Shown here: one piece after another, positions 35,458 to 46,756 of the stretch
Layout: each line of letters begins with the position of its first letter
Numbering within the stretch: the stretch's first letter is position 1
DNA from: Coptis chinensis
Lineage: Eukaryota; Streptophyta; Magnoliopsida; Ranunculales; Ranunculaceae
Assembly: GCA_015680905.1 (NCBI GenBank)
Contig: CM027377.1
Coordinates: 30,838,501-30,902,500 of the forward strand
Length of the DNA stretch: 64,000 nt
Direction: 5' to 3'
Made by a program: the position numbers and the translations under genes
The notes under the pieces: model-generated
Told to the model about the DNA's origin: nothing
Database searches by the model: none
What the model saw: the letters and a program-made list of their open reading frames with translations, nothing else

Positions 35458-37650
35458 CTAGTGAGCAGGCACTGATTCCACCTCACCGGCAAAAGGAGGG
35501 GGAATATCCACGATCATGGGGGCAGGCTTCACAGAATTAACGGCTTCAGTTGGGGATGGGACCGAGAAAGGAGCTGAAGTCGATGCAACGGTTGGAGGGC
35601 GCGCTATTGGAGGATCTGCACTCTGAACAGGAAGGAGGCGACCGGCCGCGGAGAGTTCCTCGAGCTGATGTTTAAGCTCGCGGCTAATCTTCTTCTCCGC
35701 AAGGCTAAGAAAACGGTCTGCGACATCTTGAACAGCTTTATCTACGGCGACCTGAGTGGCGACCTTAGCTGCCTCTTTCTGGCTCTCCAGTTTGGATGAA
35801 ACACCTGAAACATAGTCACGGTGCTGCTCTTCGGACACCTGAAGCGCCTTTTGGGCCTTCACGGCCACAATACGAAGAGCATCGCGATCTTTTTCCAACG
35901 CATCATATTTGGCCTTCCATCCGTCAGGTCCTTCAATCTCCTGCTTCATGGTCTCCACAGAGTCCAGCGTGTTGGTGAGACCGCGGATCATATAACCAAT
36001 ATCCAAGCTCAGCTGAAAAGGGTAACGGGTTATAAAAGTGTTAAAAAGACTAAGAAGATGCAAGAGACAGAATAGTACCTTTTCCCAACCATGGTATATG
36101 GATGTTCTATGAGATGCAAAGCTGCCAGAATCACCGTATGCTTGATCTTTGGGCAGATGAGAACTCAAGAAAGAGAGACGCAATGAGAGGGATTGTCCAG
36201 GGCCGAGTCGCGTATAGTTACTTCGCGATCTCTAGCCCTGAACTGAGGTCGCCATATATCAGGTACGCCAGGTGGCACTGACCCAGATGGCTGGGAATTT
36301 ATAGAGGGACGGCGTCTGCTGCGGAGGTGAGGTCAAGGCAAAGACAAAGCAGCAGCCGGTGGGGTTGGGTTGACTGCAGTCCTAGCCTTTTTAGCAGGAG
36401 GGCTCTTAGCGGTAACTTCAACGGGTTCATCCCCCCCGGAGTCACTATCCCACAATTTGAGGTTAGAAAAGGCCATGGCAGCTTCTTGAACTGGGGAGGA
36501 AGGTTGATTTAAGTCGTCTTCCCAATCCGCTACAGCAGAGTATGAAGAGGGGGCGGTATATGGAGCAGGGGGATGGGCCTTGGACGCAGCGGCAAAACGT
36601 TAGACTCTGCTCGAATCGATATCTTGTTAGTATACTTAAAAAGATTTGTATTTCTCTTTTGGCGAGGAGAAGGTTTGGGGGAGTCTCTTTGGGAGGGTCA
36701 AGCGATAAAGTGGACCTTGATAATGGACCAATATTTTTCAACGGGATCAAGGAGAAGAGGATGGCCCTTTTCGGATCTATGCCGAGGACTTCACTCGCTC
36801 ACTTCCCAAGTCGCGGAGTTTTTGAAAATAGCCGAGTAGACACCGCTTGTAAAGTTTGGATCGCTAACCGGGCTCCAACCTGTGATACAAAAGAAAGACA
36901 AGTTAAAAGTAAAGTTAGGAACGAAAGCACGGCTAATAAAAAGTTTGACGCACCACTAGAAAGGAAACCGAGATGCCTTAGAGAAACGCCGAGGGAAGAT
37001 CCGCGACGTAAAACCACCGACACATATAACGGATAATGATGCCACACTTTATCGAGGTAGTAAGGTGGAGGATAAAGGACTTCTTCGTGGGCCGACGGGT
37101 ACGAAAAGACTCGATATCCTACACTACCAAATTTGGTACTCTTCTTTATATAGTAGTGAGCTATCATATCGCAGAGTTGGATTTTGGGAGAATGGGTTTT
37201 GTTGTAATGATCTGCGGCATATAAGATAATGCCAAAAAGTTACCAATGCCTTGATGGGGGATGTTGAAGTGGTTACATACTTCGACATCAAAGAGAAAGT
37301 TAGGGGAAATCGCAATCCGCCGCTTATCCGACCAACAACAGCAATGAGACAACCGCATCACGCGGGGGACTAGATGCGGAAATGGAGACGCCGTGCACGC
37401 GCTCAAGGATCACGCTAGCGGGGATGCCATAAGCAGCTTTTAATCTGCGTCTAAGTTGGGCTACACAACGGTAGGATGGGGAGAGAGGGCAGAGTGGCTT
37501 TCCTTCCCCGAGGTGGAAGGTTCCGCGACAGGGCTAGCATAGCCCGCCGCGGAGTCGATATGTCCGCGGTGTGACCGCTAGATCCGAGAGAGGAGGACTC
37601 CGATCCATCAGGTCGGTAGTTGAGGAACTCGCCGATTCGGACTCAGACAT
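35458..37650 (-). pseudogene. Antisense ORF of element D (gypsy 'putative transposase_28'-like)
   Basis: On the strand opposite to gag-pol, ATG at 37650 starts MSESESASSSTTDLMDRSPP. At about 37340-37460 comes RRRLKAAYGIPASVILERV, resembling the gypsy-associated plant domain with an LKxxYGIPxSVxL core. After broken sequence, a 185-codon C-terminal segment (36012-35458) is open. It is rich in coiled coil (KAKYDALEKDRDALRI, AVQDVADRFLSLAEKKISRE) and ends in a Pro/Ala tail. A 66-base intron (36078-36013, GTACTA...TTTTCAG) fits in front of it. Such antisense ORFs between pol and the 3' LTR are known in Tat/Retand elements; their role is unknown. Confidence 0.7.
36013..36078 (-). other. Predicted intron in element D antisense ORF
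   Basis: Minus strand: GGGAAAAG/GTACTATTCTG at the 5' side and CCCTTTTCAG/CTGAGC at the 3' side. Splicing joins IYHGWEK to LSLDIGYMIRG. It is based on consensus sites and frame only. Confidence 0.45.
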
Positions 37651-38125
37651 GACAAAATTAAACAACGGAGAAGACCTAAACTGAAGAACAGTAGTGAAAA
37701 TAGGCTATGGAGGAAGAGAAATCGGAACAATGACAAGAACTAAGGGGTGGAAGACAAACCTGAGGAGCAAAGCGGCAAATAGCAACGAAAGGGAAGTTCG
37801 AATCTTGCCAAATCAAAGACCCACTGAAGATGAAGAACAGGAAGAAACGGGGAAGAAACTGGAAGAAGAGGAAAATGAAAAGGTTAGAGACGAGTTTAGG
37901 GGTTTTGAAGGAAGAGAGAGGTTTGGGCGGGATATTGATCGACAAGGGCAAAAGAGTTATTTCATTTGGGAAAAGAACCAAGAAACAAGGGACACGTGGG
38001 GCCTTGAAAAATGGAAAAGCAGGCTCGAGGTGCGTGCGCCGAAATGACAGGCTCGATGCACGTGCGGATCGGACATCGAGATACAATGATAGCGCACGTG
38101 CCATGGGTGCACGTGCCACAGATGT

Positions 38126-38140
38126 AAAAGAAAGGGGGAG
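38126..38140 (+). other. Element D polypurine tract
   Basis: aaaagaaagggggag, 15 uninterrupted purines, lies 51 bases before the part of the 3' LTR that matches the 5' LTR. Confidence 0.6.
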
Positions 38141-38408
38141 ATTTTTCTCAGTCTCGTAGTTTATCCGCGGACAGTAGCTAGTAGCCAGACATGATACTTA
38201 GAGAGACGGTTGGACAAGGGGCAGACGTGGGACACGGAAAAGATCATGGAGAGCGGTTAAAGAAGATGGAGCGGTTGGAGAAAGAGAGCGGTTATGGAAT
38301 ATATATAGAGCAACATCAGTGAGAGGAGAGAGAAGAAAAACATAAAAAAGGGAGAGAGAGTAAGAGAGAGATAATGTGGTCTTAGTGGTTGTAAAATTTG
38401 ATCATACA
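38141..38408 (+). repeat. Element D 3' LTR
   Basis: Positions 38192-38408 match 24953-25171 with six substitutions and a two-base indel by eye. The start is uncertain: sequence between the purine tract and 38192 does not match the 5' LTR. Confidence 0.75.
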
Positions 38409-39500
38409 ATCACTCTCAATTTCCTTTTCTTTCTATACTTGGGAATGAATTCCTCTATAGATTGGAAATGGCTAATGCTATGGAGAACAATGCTTAAAGA
38501 AATAATGGAATCCTCGACATCACAGAAAGAGAGGGGCATCTTGGTTTTGTCACTTTTGTGTTACCTTCCTCTTGACACTAAGGCGGTCTTCATCAGCTGT
38601 GTTCAGAGTAATGGTTTTGGAGATCAAAGCACAAAGCATGTAGAGTTTTCCATGTTCATTCTCCTTTACTATTTCATATAAGTAAGTCAAGTGTAGTTGC
38701 TCTTCTTTTTACGACTTAAGTATTTGTTGTTATTACCAATTCATTGTTGTTTTGCCTTATATGGGTTATTGTAAAAAAATAAAAAATAAAATAATAATAA
38801 TAATAATAATTGTAATATGGTTGCTCCTTTTTTCTACACATGGTAATCCTTTGTGGTTTTAGGTTTCTAGCAGACAGGGATTCATCGTATGGTACAGATC
38901 AAGGAGAACGATCAACATTGATGACCAATGCACATTCTGCTATTGCCTACTCTGAAAGCAATATAATATTATTCTAAATGAAAAAAGTGTTCAATGGGCT
39001 ACAAAAGTTTGTTCTTTGAATACGAAGAGCTTCATTGGTGGTTTTGAATTAAGAAGAAAATTGAAAACACGAGTTAATGTAAGATGAAAACACGAGATGA
39101 AAGAAGAGAATGCTCTATTTTGACCCTAAAAGACCATGCAATGGGAAGTGCAAAATCCTTTGGGCTTCTTGCTACCATGTGTTTATGTTCTTTTTTTTTA
39201 GTTAGTCTACAGCTGACTTGGATCTAACAAGCTGGGCAGATTCTCTTTTAGTGGAAAGGAAGATGAGCCTGTTCACTTTCAGTTCATAATTTACATAATC
39301 GTGTATACCATGTACATTTCGAAACATTAGGAACCCAATATGTTAAAGACATACCAGGATAATGTTATCAGCTGGGTCGGTTCTCCCATGCATATCATCA
39401 GTCAGTTTATATTTGTAGATTATTCTTCAAGAAATTGGTCCCAAAGCCCATTTTCGAGTGAAAATCAATCACTCTCAAAGTTAGCGATATTTTTTTTATC
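38409..39500. other. Flank of element D, non-coding
   Basis: The first bases (cactctcaatttccttt) could continue the Helitron helicase after GIASL..GR(I/T)HSQF, but homology is not visible beyond about six residues. An ATA/AAT microsatellite lies near 38790-38810. No gene is supported. Confidence 0.35.
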
Positions 39501-39716
39501 ACTCTCAAGGATAATGAGTGTTTCCAAATAAGTATGAACAATGAGTGTTCCCAAATAGATATGAACATACTCCAATGAGTGTTCCCAAATGAGTGTTCAT
39601 ACTCCAATAAGTGTTCTTATTGATTATACATTATGTTGAGGTATGAACAATGATTGTTCTTACCCCAAATAGGTATGAACAATGATTGTTCTTATAAAGT
39701 GCTCTTATATATTGAT
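39501..39716. repeat. Short-repeat locus (left side of element B)
   Basis: Units such as gtatgaacaatga(g/t)tgttc and cccaaataggtatgaac recur. The same units resume at 62928 on the far side of element B, so B inserted into this repeat. Confidence 0.75.
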
Positions 39717-42084
39717 TGTAGATGTATAGGTTTCTACCTATAACCTGATGTTGAGAATGATTGGGAATGACTGCACGTACTCTTTCTTTGAATAAGAATT
39801 GCCTACGTATCAAGTTTCTTGGGTGAACTTGAATCAAGCCTTACATAGTTCATCTCTCTCTACTTATAGGTGTTTGATCTGACTTTCTTTATTTGCTTCA
39901 CGCCGTTGTCAAGTGTAGATCCATATTTTATGCTCCCTTGATGATTCGCCATTACTTCTGATATTACAAAGTAAATGCCTCCTTCATTGATGCCTTAACT
40001 GAACTCTAGGATCACGGTAGATCATTTATTTTCATGTATGGCTGTATTTGATATTTGGACGACCTGGGTTTAGGTCGTGCTTACGTCCTTGTGGTGTAGT
40101 TCGATCTTATGATATACAAGATGTGCAGATACGACCTGGTGGATTAGACACGTGTGATGTAGTGAATGCTTGATGATAGAACGCTCTTTACACACGTTTA
40201 TTGGTTTTTAGTTACTTATTTCCTTAAGTCCGAGGTCCACAGTCCAAAGTCCGAGGTCCACAGTCCAAGTTCAAAGTCCAAAGTCCAACGTCCGTATAGT
40301 CGTACGTTTTAGTCAAGTTACCTTACTTACGTGGGATTGGTAGGATAGGTCGAGTAAGGGATCGTCCAAACCTTAGGGCTCGGATAGGTTCACAACTGGA
40401 ATTACACTTTAAGTGAGTAGGATTTTTAGGTTTCTTTTTAGTTGGTTTTTAATTAAAATAACGGTAATGCAAACAAAATAAATTACTACGGTGATTATAT
40501 ATAGGTAAACAAAAGTAGAGAAACAGGGAGAGAGTTAATCATGCTCATGCAAGAATCATTTTTCAACAGTTTTTATTACCAAATCACTACATCTCTAATT
40601 TGTCTCGTTTCGGAGACGACGTCGAGTATTGATCCCTAGTGCATGCCCACATCTCTAGGTCGCATTTCACTAGCATAAGGAGTTTCGATAATACCTCATC
40701 TCTGGTATATTATTTCAGCTCCTGGCACAAGTTCACATCACCGACAAATTGAGAGAGTCGACGACCTTGAGAGTCGCTACAGACATTTTTAGTCGCGCCA
40801 AGATCGGTCTCCGGAGCATCGGCATCTAACTTTGTACAATCTCGATCATTTTGGGACCGGATGTTAATTCTATGCCTAATTCCTAAGTAGTGATTCTAAA
40901 ATATTAACGAAGTCAATCCGATTTCACACGAAGCAAAGATAACCCTCCCCGAGGGGATTAGCTCATCATCATAGAAGGAATAATAAAACTTGTTGTATAC
41001 ATTAAGTAAATAAATGCGTGACGTAAAATTAAACAAGAAAAGAAATAACCGTTATTAAGGGTAAAATAACTTATCAGATTAAGATGCTTTGAAATAAAAA
41101 TGGCTAAGGTAAAGTCTTCAAGAAAGAAAACTAAACGTAGCTAAAGCATTAATATGCTGAAGGCCTCATAATGAAGGCGAACCCTTCATATTTATAGGCA
41201 TCATAGGATGACCATCCGTGAATGATTTTAATTTGCTTTTGGCCGGTAGCTGATTTATTTGTTCAAAACTTTGAGAATCAAAGTTTTGTTTTGATATGTT
41301 TATCTTTTCGTCTTTTAGCTGTTTTAAGTTTCGTTTGTTAGCTAATTTCAATTCAAACCACCTGGTTTGAATTGGTACGTGTCTTCTTTCTTGCCAGGTG
41401 GTATCAATTTGAAACCATCATTTGCCACCTGCCTATGCTGACTCATCATGCCTTCTGGGCCCAGAGTGAGTGTGTCCACTTGGTGGGTCCAAAGGGCGGC
41501 GCTTAATTTTGGCGCTTTTAATGACTCTTTGTCCTCATACAGAAGTTCGCCGCCTCGTCGCTATGGCAAAATTCACTAGCCAACGCCGGCACCTAGATTT
41601 ATCCGATTTGAGCTTCTAAGTTTCCTCGCCTCTTTTATATGGGCCCGCCCCGGTTCCGGTTCTTTTTGAAAACTTCGCTCTAGTCGCTTTGTTGGGCTTC
41701 ACGGGGATTGAGTGGGAATTCCAAATATTCCCGTATTCTTTGTACTTGGCGCGCCTTCACTAGCCAACGTCGACACCTAGATTTATCCGATTTGAGCTTC
41801 GGAAAATTGCTGCTTCTTCATATGTGGGCCCGCTCGCGACCGGTTCTCGTTTTTTTGGAAACTTCGGCTTCCGGTCGAGTGGGAAACTCCAAATATTTCC
41901 GTATTCCGTGCCCTTCATGCATGTTTTATCACTATATTCATTTTAATTGCGGAAACCCGCAAAAGTACGAAAATATAATTATTACATGATTATTAAACAC
42001 ATAATCGACCAAAATGCTATGTCTCTCGAGGGTTTAATATTACAGTTTTGGGTGCTTATCACTTGAGAACGGAGGGTACTTACA
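39717..42084 (-). repeat. Element B 3' LTR, split by solo LTR A5
   Basis: On the minus strand the LTR starts TGTAAGTACCCTCC (42084), directly after the purine tract, and ends ATACATCTACA (39717). Removing the inserted A LTR and one CTTGA gives about 475 bp. Its last 224 bases match 62708-62927. Confidence 0.82.
40169..42066 (-). mobile_element. Inverted solo LTR of family A (copy A5) with CTTGA duplication
   Basis: CTTGA at 40169-40173 and 42062-42066 flanks a 1888-bp LTR whose minus strand starts TGATAAGCACCCAAAACTG and ends GTTCTATCA. The inverse of the gagctaatcccctcggggagggtta landmark lies near 40935-40965. No internal region remains. Confidence 0.92.
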
Positions 42085-42102
42085 TAGCCCCCTTTATTCT
42101 TT
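42085..42102 (-). other. Element B polypurine tract
   Basis: The minus strand reads AAAGAATAAAGGGGGCTA and joins the LTR start with no gap. Confidence 0.75.
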
Positions 42103-43142
42103 ATAGGTTGTTTGTCTTGTAAGGACAAAGCGGTTGAAAAAGAATAAAGTTGAAATAGTGAACACGTGTCGCACAGCTGGTGGGATTTCAAAAATAAAAA
42201 ATTTTGGAGATTATGCGGGAAAAAAGATTGTGGATACTGATTCGTGGGCCCAAGTCACACCGTTTTTGTGGGCGGGTAAGTATATGTAATAATTTTGGTT
42301 TGTTGGACACTCAAACGTTTTCTTTTGGGTTTTGTGCAGTTATAAGTCGGTTCGTTTGCCAAGGCTGTTCATTTGTTAGTAGTTATGAAGAAAGAAACTT
42401 ATACTAGCAATCTTCTTCTCCAAAACAGGTGCGCGCTTTGTTGAAACTTTTGTCTTTCCTTTCTCATTTGTGAGTTTGCTTTTGTTAAAACAAAATTTGT
42501 GATGTCTATTACCTCTAATAGTATGAGTGGTGAGTTGGGGATGAGTGAATCGAGGGAAAGGGAAAGGAGGTGGTGGAGTTGTTAGGGTTCGTAGAGAAGA
42601 TGAGGCGTCATCGTCTTTCTCATTGGAGACGATGACTGAGGAGGTAGTACCTAGGTCGGTGTTTGACAATTCTGGTGATTTAAGGAGGGAGTTTGGGCTG
42701 GAGACACTCAACTTGATGATATACGACCTGAGTGGTAAGAGGAATGTTTTTGGTTCAGATTATGTCCCTCGAGATGGTAGGGTTGTGGTTACCTATGGCC
42801 AAATGAAAGTTGGATTGAAGCTGCCGTTCTCACGCCTGGCCTTAGACATTCTGAACTTTTGTGGGAAGGCACCTTTGCAGTTTGTGGGCAATAGTTGGAG
42901 GGTGCTTCATGTTCTAGATTTGTTGAGACAAAGGGGTTACAACATTTGTTTGTCTGATGTGCTGGAGCATTTCTTTGTTAAAATGTCTTCTTCCATGAAC
43001 TTTGGTTTCTAGGTGATGAAGGGTAAATCATCAGTGATTGTTGGTGTGAGTAAAGAGGAATGGTGGCATAGGCCTCTATTGATTGTTGGGAGTTATTGTG
43101 CCCCTGGATATGTGTTGGATAACCGTTGTGCGATGATTGATG

Positions 43143-43273
43143 GTAGGTTATTATGTGTGTGGGTCGTTTATATGTGTAGGTCATTTTATTTCTATAGGTC
43201 GTTTATTTGTGTAGGTTGTGTGATGTGGCCACGTGTTGATATTATTACGTTCTGACGTTCGTTTGTTTTGCAG
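43143..43273 (+). other. Predicted intron 1 of element B antisense ORF
   Basis: GATG/GTAGGTTATT to TTGTTTTGCAG/AGGTCG; joining keeps the frame (…MIDEVVIRGR). It is T-rich and stop-containing. Confidence 0.5.
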
Positions 43274-44139
43274 AGGTCGTCATTCGTGGTCGTACCTGTA
43301 CGGGAGCTATTAAAGAGTTCGCCAGGTTGAGTTGGGAAGAGAAAGTGTCCTTGTTGGAGGAGGTTGCACACTACTTCAAAAGACGAGGTGGTGAGAAGAT
43401 TAACTTGAAGAAAGCTGAATAGAATAAACAAGCTCGTTGGTTGATTTGTGTGGATTCTGACTCTGGTTCAGCTACTGAAATGGAGAGCGATAAGGGGTCA
43501 AATGCTAGGGTAAGGAGCTCGGGTGGTGGTTCCAGAGGTGGTGGCGGTGCTGGCAATCATGACACGTCCAGACGTTCTGTGGAGGGTGGTGATACTGGGA
43601 GGGGTGGACGTGTTAGCAAACATGTTGGGGCTAGTGGTAAGGGTATCCTTTTAGTTCGGAGGCTTGTGTTGAAGAGGCGAACTGAAGGTGGTCAGCCTGA
43701 AGAGGCCAAGAGAATGCGACTTGAGGCTGAGAGTGAATAACGACCTGTTACAAGGGGAGGTCATAGTTCATCAGGTCGAGCTCCTTTGAAAAAAAATGAA
43801 TTTAAAGGACTTGGCGGCTGAAGTTGGTGCGGCAGATGCCAAGGGGAAGAAGAAGGCTAGTGACACTGAGCCAACTACCCAAAAATGTAAAAGGTCTGAA
43901 AGTGTGTCTCAAGGTGAAGAGATTGGTAAGTCCGACGTTCTGGATAGGACGGTTACCTACTAGGAACCAGTTGTGAGTGGTTTACCGCGGTTGGTGAGGA
44001 ACAAGGACTGTAGCTTCAAGTCTTCGTTGGTTACGAATGGGTTGCTGGAAAGTATTGTTCTTGATGGAGATAGGAATGCACTAGATACTGGAAGGATCTG
44101 GAGGCGAATCTAAAAGACATGGATCGCTTGCTTTGTTTT

Positions 44140-44215
44140 GTAAGTATCCTTCCGACCCAAGCTTTTTTTTGTGCTTTGTGTTATTGATTTTTGACTTATT
44201 TTGTTGGTTTGTCAG
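44140..44215 (+). other. Predicted intron 2 of element B antisense ORF
   Basis: TTTT/GTAAGTATCC to GGTTTGTCAG/GTTTTGGC, with strong consensus sites and T-rich content. Confidence 0.5.
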
Positions 44216-45199
44216 GTTTTGGCAATATATAGGAAGTTGAGAGAGATGACAGTTATTGCTGATATGTATAAAAAAGAGTTGGAGGTTACCAAGGAGGCTA
44301 ATTATGACAAATTGGTGGCTGTGCAAGAAGTTGAACGAATTGAAGTGGCGGGGTTGAGGGCTCAGGTTGGTGAATTGGCTGGGAAGCTGGCTTATTGCAG
44401 CCATCTCTTGACATTTCAAGGGTGGAGGTAGCGCATTGGATTGCTTAGAGCAAACAATTGCAAGCCATTGCTGAACGAGCTCAAAATGAATACAATGACC
44501 TGGTCGAGAGTGGTGATGTCTACATTCTAGTGGATGATTATATGGAGCTAGAACGTAAGTACAAAACCTTGAAAAGGTCTGTTGAAAGTAGGGTTACAGT
44601 AGTAACTATAGAAAGTGCTGCGGCAGATGCTAGTAGACGACCTGATCTACCCACTGATGTAAGTGCTACTCCGGCTGCCGAACCAACTGAGGGTGTTGCT
44701 GCTGATGTGCCTATTGTAAGTGGTGATCTGGTTGGTGGCTCTGTTGGTGAAGAGGGCTACAATCTGGACCCCTTGAATGTGGAGAATTTGTCTCGTGTGA
44801 ACTAATTGGTTTTTCTTATCATATGTTGATGGTGGGTTAAGTATTTAAATTGCCTTTGTTTTTTATACTGATGACTTAATTATTTGATGGGGATGCTGAG
44901 GTTATTTACCCAGGATAACCTGGGGGCCTCTAGTGTCTAACCGACTTTGTAGTAAGTGAAGTAGTTAATTTACTTACTTTTTTTGAATTGAGAATATCTA
45001 TGAGTTTGGTATGACTATGATTGCTTCCCTTGTTTCTTGTTTTACTATTCGACAACCTGTCTTGCATAGTAGTAAGTCGTATATTGGCAGATCGCCTAAT
45101 GTTTGTAGGTCGTAAATACTTGTGCACAACCTGGTAGATGTGCCTAGTTGACACCTAGGTTACTTTGTACCCTTAGGTGTGTGTGGGTTGATTGAGTGG

Positions 45200-45510
45200 T
45201 TCTTTTTTGGGGGAACCTATGATTGATTTTTTACTGATAATTAGCCCTTGAGTGGTAATTATAGTTGAATCAAACTTAACCCTTTCAGAGGCCTTGAGTT
45301 AACTTGTGGTCCTTTTGGAGGTACCTTGGATTGGATTTGACAGATAATTAGCCTTTGCGTGGCAATTATACTTGAATCATGCTTAACCCTGAATTTGGTG
45401 CTAAGTTGATTTGCGGTCCTTTTGGGGGACCATGGATTGGACTTGATTGATAATTAGCCTTTGAGTGGGAATTATAGTTGAATCGTGCTTAACCCTAGTG
45501 TTGGTGTTAA
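45200..45510. repeat. Three tandem units of about 105 bp
   Basis: (a)taattagcc(c)tttg(a/c)gtgg.aattatagttgaatc...gcttaaccct recurs at about 45238, 45347 and 45451. It lies between B's antisense ORF and integrase, the position of the tandem array in element D. Confidence 0.85.
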
Positions 45511-45642
45511 GACGATTACTTTGCTATACCAGATCGGGCAACGAGTGCAAGAGGCGTGGTATTCATGTAATGCAAGGAGAACACTTAAACGCGAAATGCT
45601 GATGAAATTTTATTCATATTGATTGATACATCTAGGGAAAAA

Positions 45643-46756
45643 TTATTGGTAGAAGTGCTTGAGTAGAGCTGTATTCCAAGGTCGGGGAAGCACATCACCG
45701 AGCTGAGTTTTGATCCAGTAAGCTCCATTTCCAATGACTCTATGAACTATGTATGGGCCTTCCTAAGTTGGGTCAAGCTTGGCTGGTGCTAGCTAGGGTC
45801 CTTTTGAGGACTAGGTCGCCATCTTGGAAAGATCTTGGGACGACCTTCTTGTTGTAAGATCGTTGGATGGCTTGGTGATACCGAGCTAGGGATATTGTAG
45901 CAGTCTCCCTGCGTTCTTCTAGGAGGTCAACTCCTTTGGATAAGATGTTGTTATTTTCTCCTGATTCGACGATGTCAGAACGTGTGGTTGTGATTGTAAG
46001 TTCTGATGGTATTACTGCTTCAGTTCCAAAGCAAAGTGTGAAAGGAGATTCATTGGTACTGGATCGAGCTGTTATTCTGTATGCCCATAAAATGTTCTCG
46101 AGTTGATCTGGCCATTAGCTTTTCTTGCTATCCAATTTCTTTTGGAGATTTTCTTTGATGGATTTGTTTGTGGCCTATGCTTGGCCATTGCTTTGTGCGT
46201 ATCTAGGTGTGAAAAATGCTTGAGTGATGCGCCACTTTTGTAGAAATGTCTTGACTTGTGTGCCGGCAAATTGGGTTCCATTGTCCATGATGAGGGTGTG
46301 GGGTAGACCAAATTTTATGATGATGTTGGTCCATATGAAGTTGATGACGTGGACTTCTTTGACTTGAACAAGTGGGATCGCCTTAACCTATTTGGTGAAG
46401 TAATCTATTGCGGCAAGGACGTATTTGAGTCATGTCTTCTTTTGTAGGATAAATGGTCCCATGATGTCTAGCCCCCACATATGAAAAGGCCACGGGCTAG
46501 CTATGTTGATCAATTCACGTGCTGGACTTAGGTGGTTGTGACCAAATGTTTGACATTAGTGGCTTCTGAGAACATACCTCTTTGCTTCGATGTGTATGCC
46601 TGGCCAATAATACCCTTGGGCAATTGCTTTGTAAGCAAGAGATCTTGCTCTTGCATGGTTGCCACATTTGCCTTTGTGAATTTCATCGAAGATGAGTTGG
46701 CCTTCGCGTGGAGTGATGCACCTTAGGTGAAATCCTCCTGTGGATTTTTGGAATAA
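45643..46756 (-). pseudogene. Element B integrase
   Basis: Minus strand: FDEIHKGKCGNHARARSLAY (zinc His pair), core MWGLDIMGPF, FGLPHTLIMDNGTQF, then SNGQA*ATNKS, where the catalytic Glu codon is replaced by TAG. It continues with ILWAYRITARSSTNESPFTL, GTEAVIPSELT and the C-terminal EGPYIVHRVIGNGAYWI and PRPWNTALLKHFYQ, with TAA at 45643-45645. Several other TAG codons are present but the frame is largely continuous. Confidence 0.9.

Larger units (their letters stand above)
24696..38408 (+). mobile_element. Ty3/gypsy Tat-type element D with antisense ORF
   Basis: The element runs from a 5' LTR starting TGACACGTGGGG (24696) to a 3' LTR ending GATCATACA (38408). Order: LTR, primer site, gag, protease, reverse transcriptase, two RNase H domains, integrase, a 90-bp tandem array, an antisense ORF, purine tract, LTR. 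Two RNase H domains and an antisense ORF between pol and the 3' LTR are described for plant Tat/Retand-lineage elements. ATTCA precedes the 5' LTR and ATCAC follows the 3' LTR, a duplication only if one base was lost. An inserted element, E, splits the array. LTR ends differ at about 6 of 217 sites, so insertion was relatively recent. Confidence 0.85.
42545..44805 (+). pseudogene. Antisense ORF of element B, with predicted introns
   Basis: On the plus strand, opposite to B's pol. Exon 1 (42545-43142) encodes MNRGKGKGGGGVVRVRREDE, then MKVGLKLPFSRLALDILNF and VGNSWRVLHVLDLLRQRGY; one TAG (43010-43012) sits where Trp would fit. A GTAGGT...TTTGCAG intron (43143-43273) leads to exon 2, VVIRGRTCTGAIKEFARLSW then a second TAG and a Gly/Arg/Ser-rich tail to 43740. 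A shifted, coiled-coil-rich part follows (IYRKLREMTVIADMYKKELE) after an intron at 44140-44215, ending 44805. The layout matches antisense ORFs of Tat/Retand elements and the equivalent in element D. The function is unknown. Confidence 0.68.

Noticed and set aside
37694..38159. Two Lys/Glu/Arg-rich plus-strand frames
   Set aside because: They lie in purine-rich DNA before the polypurine tract and overlap in two frames with low complexity; no motif.
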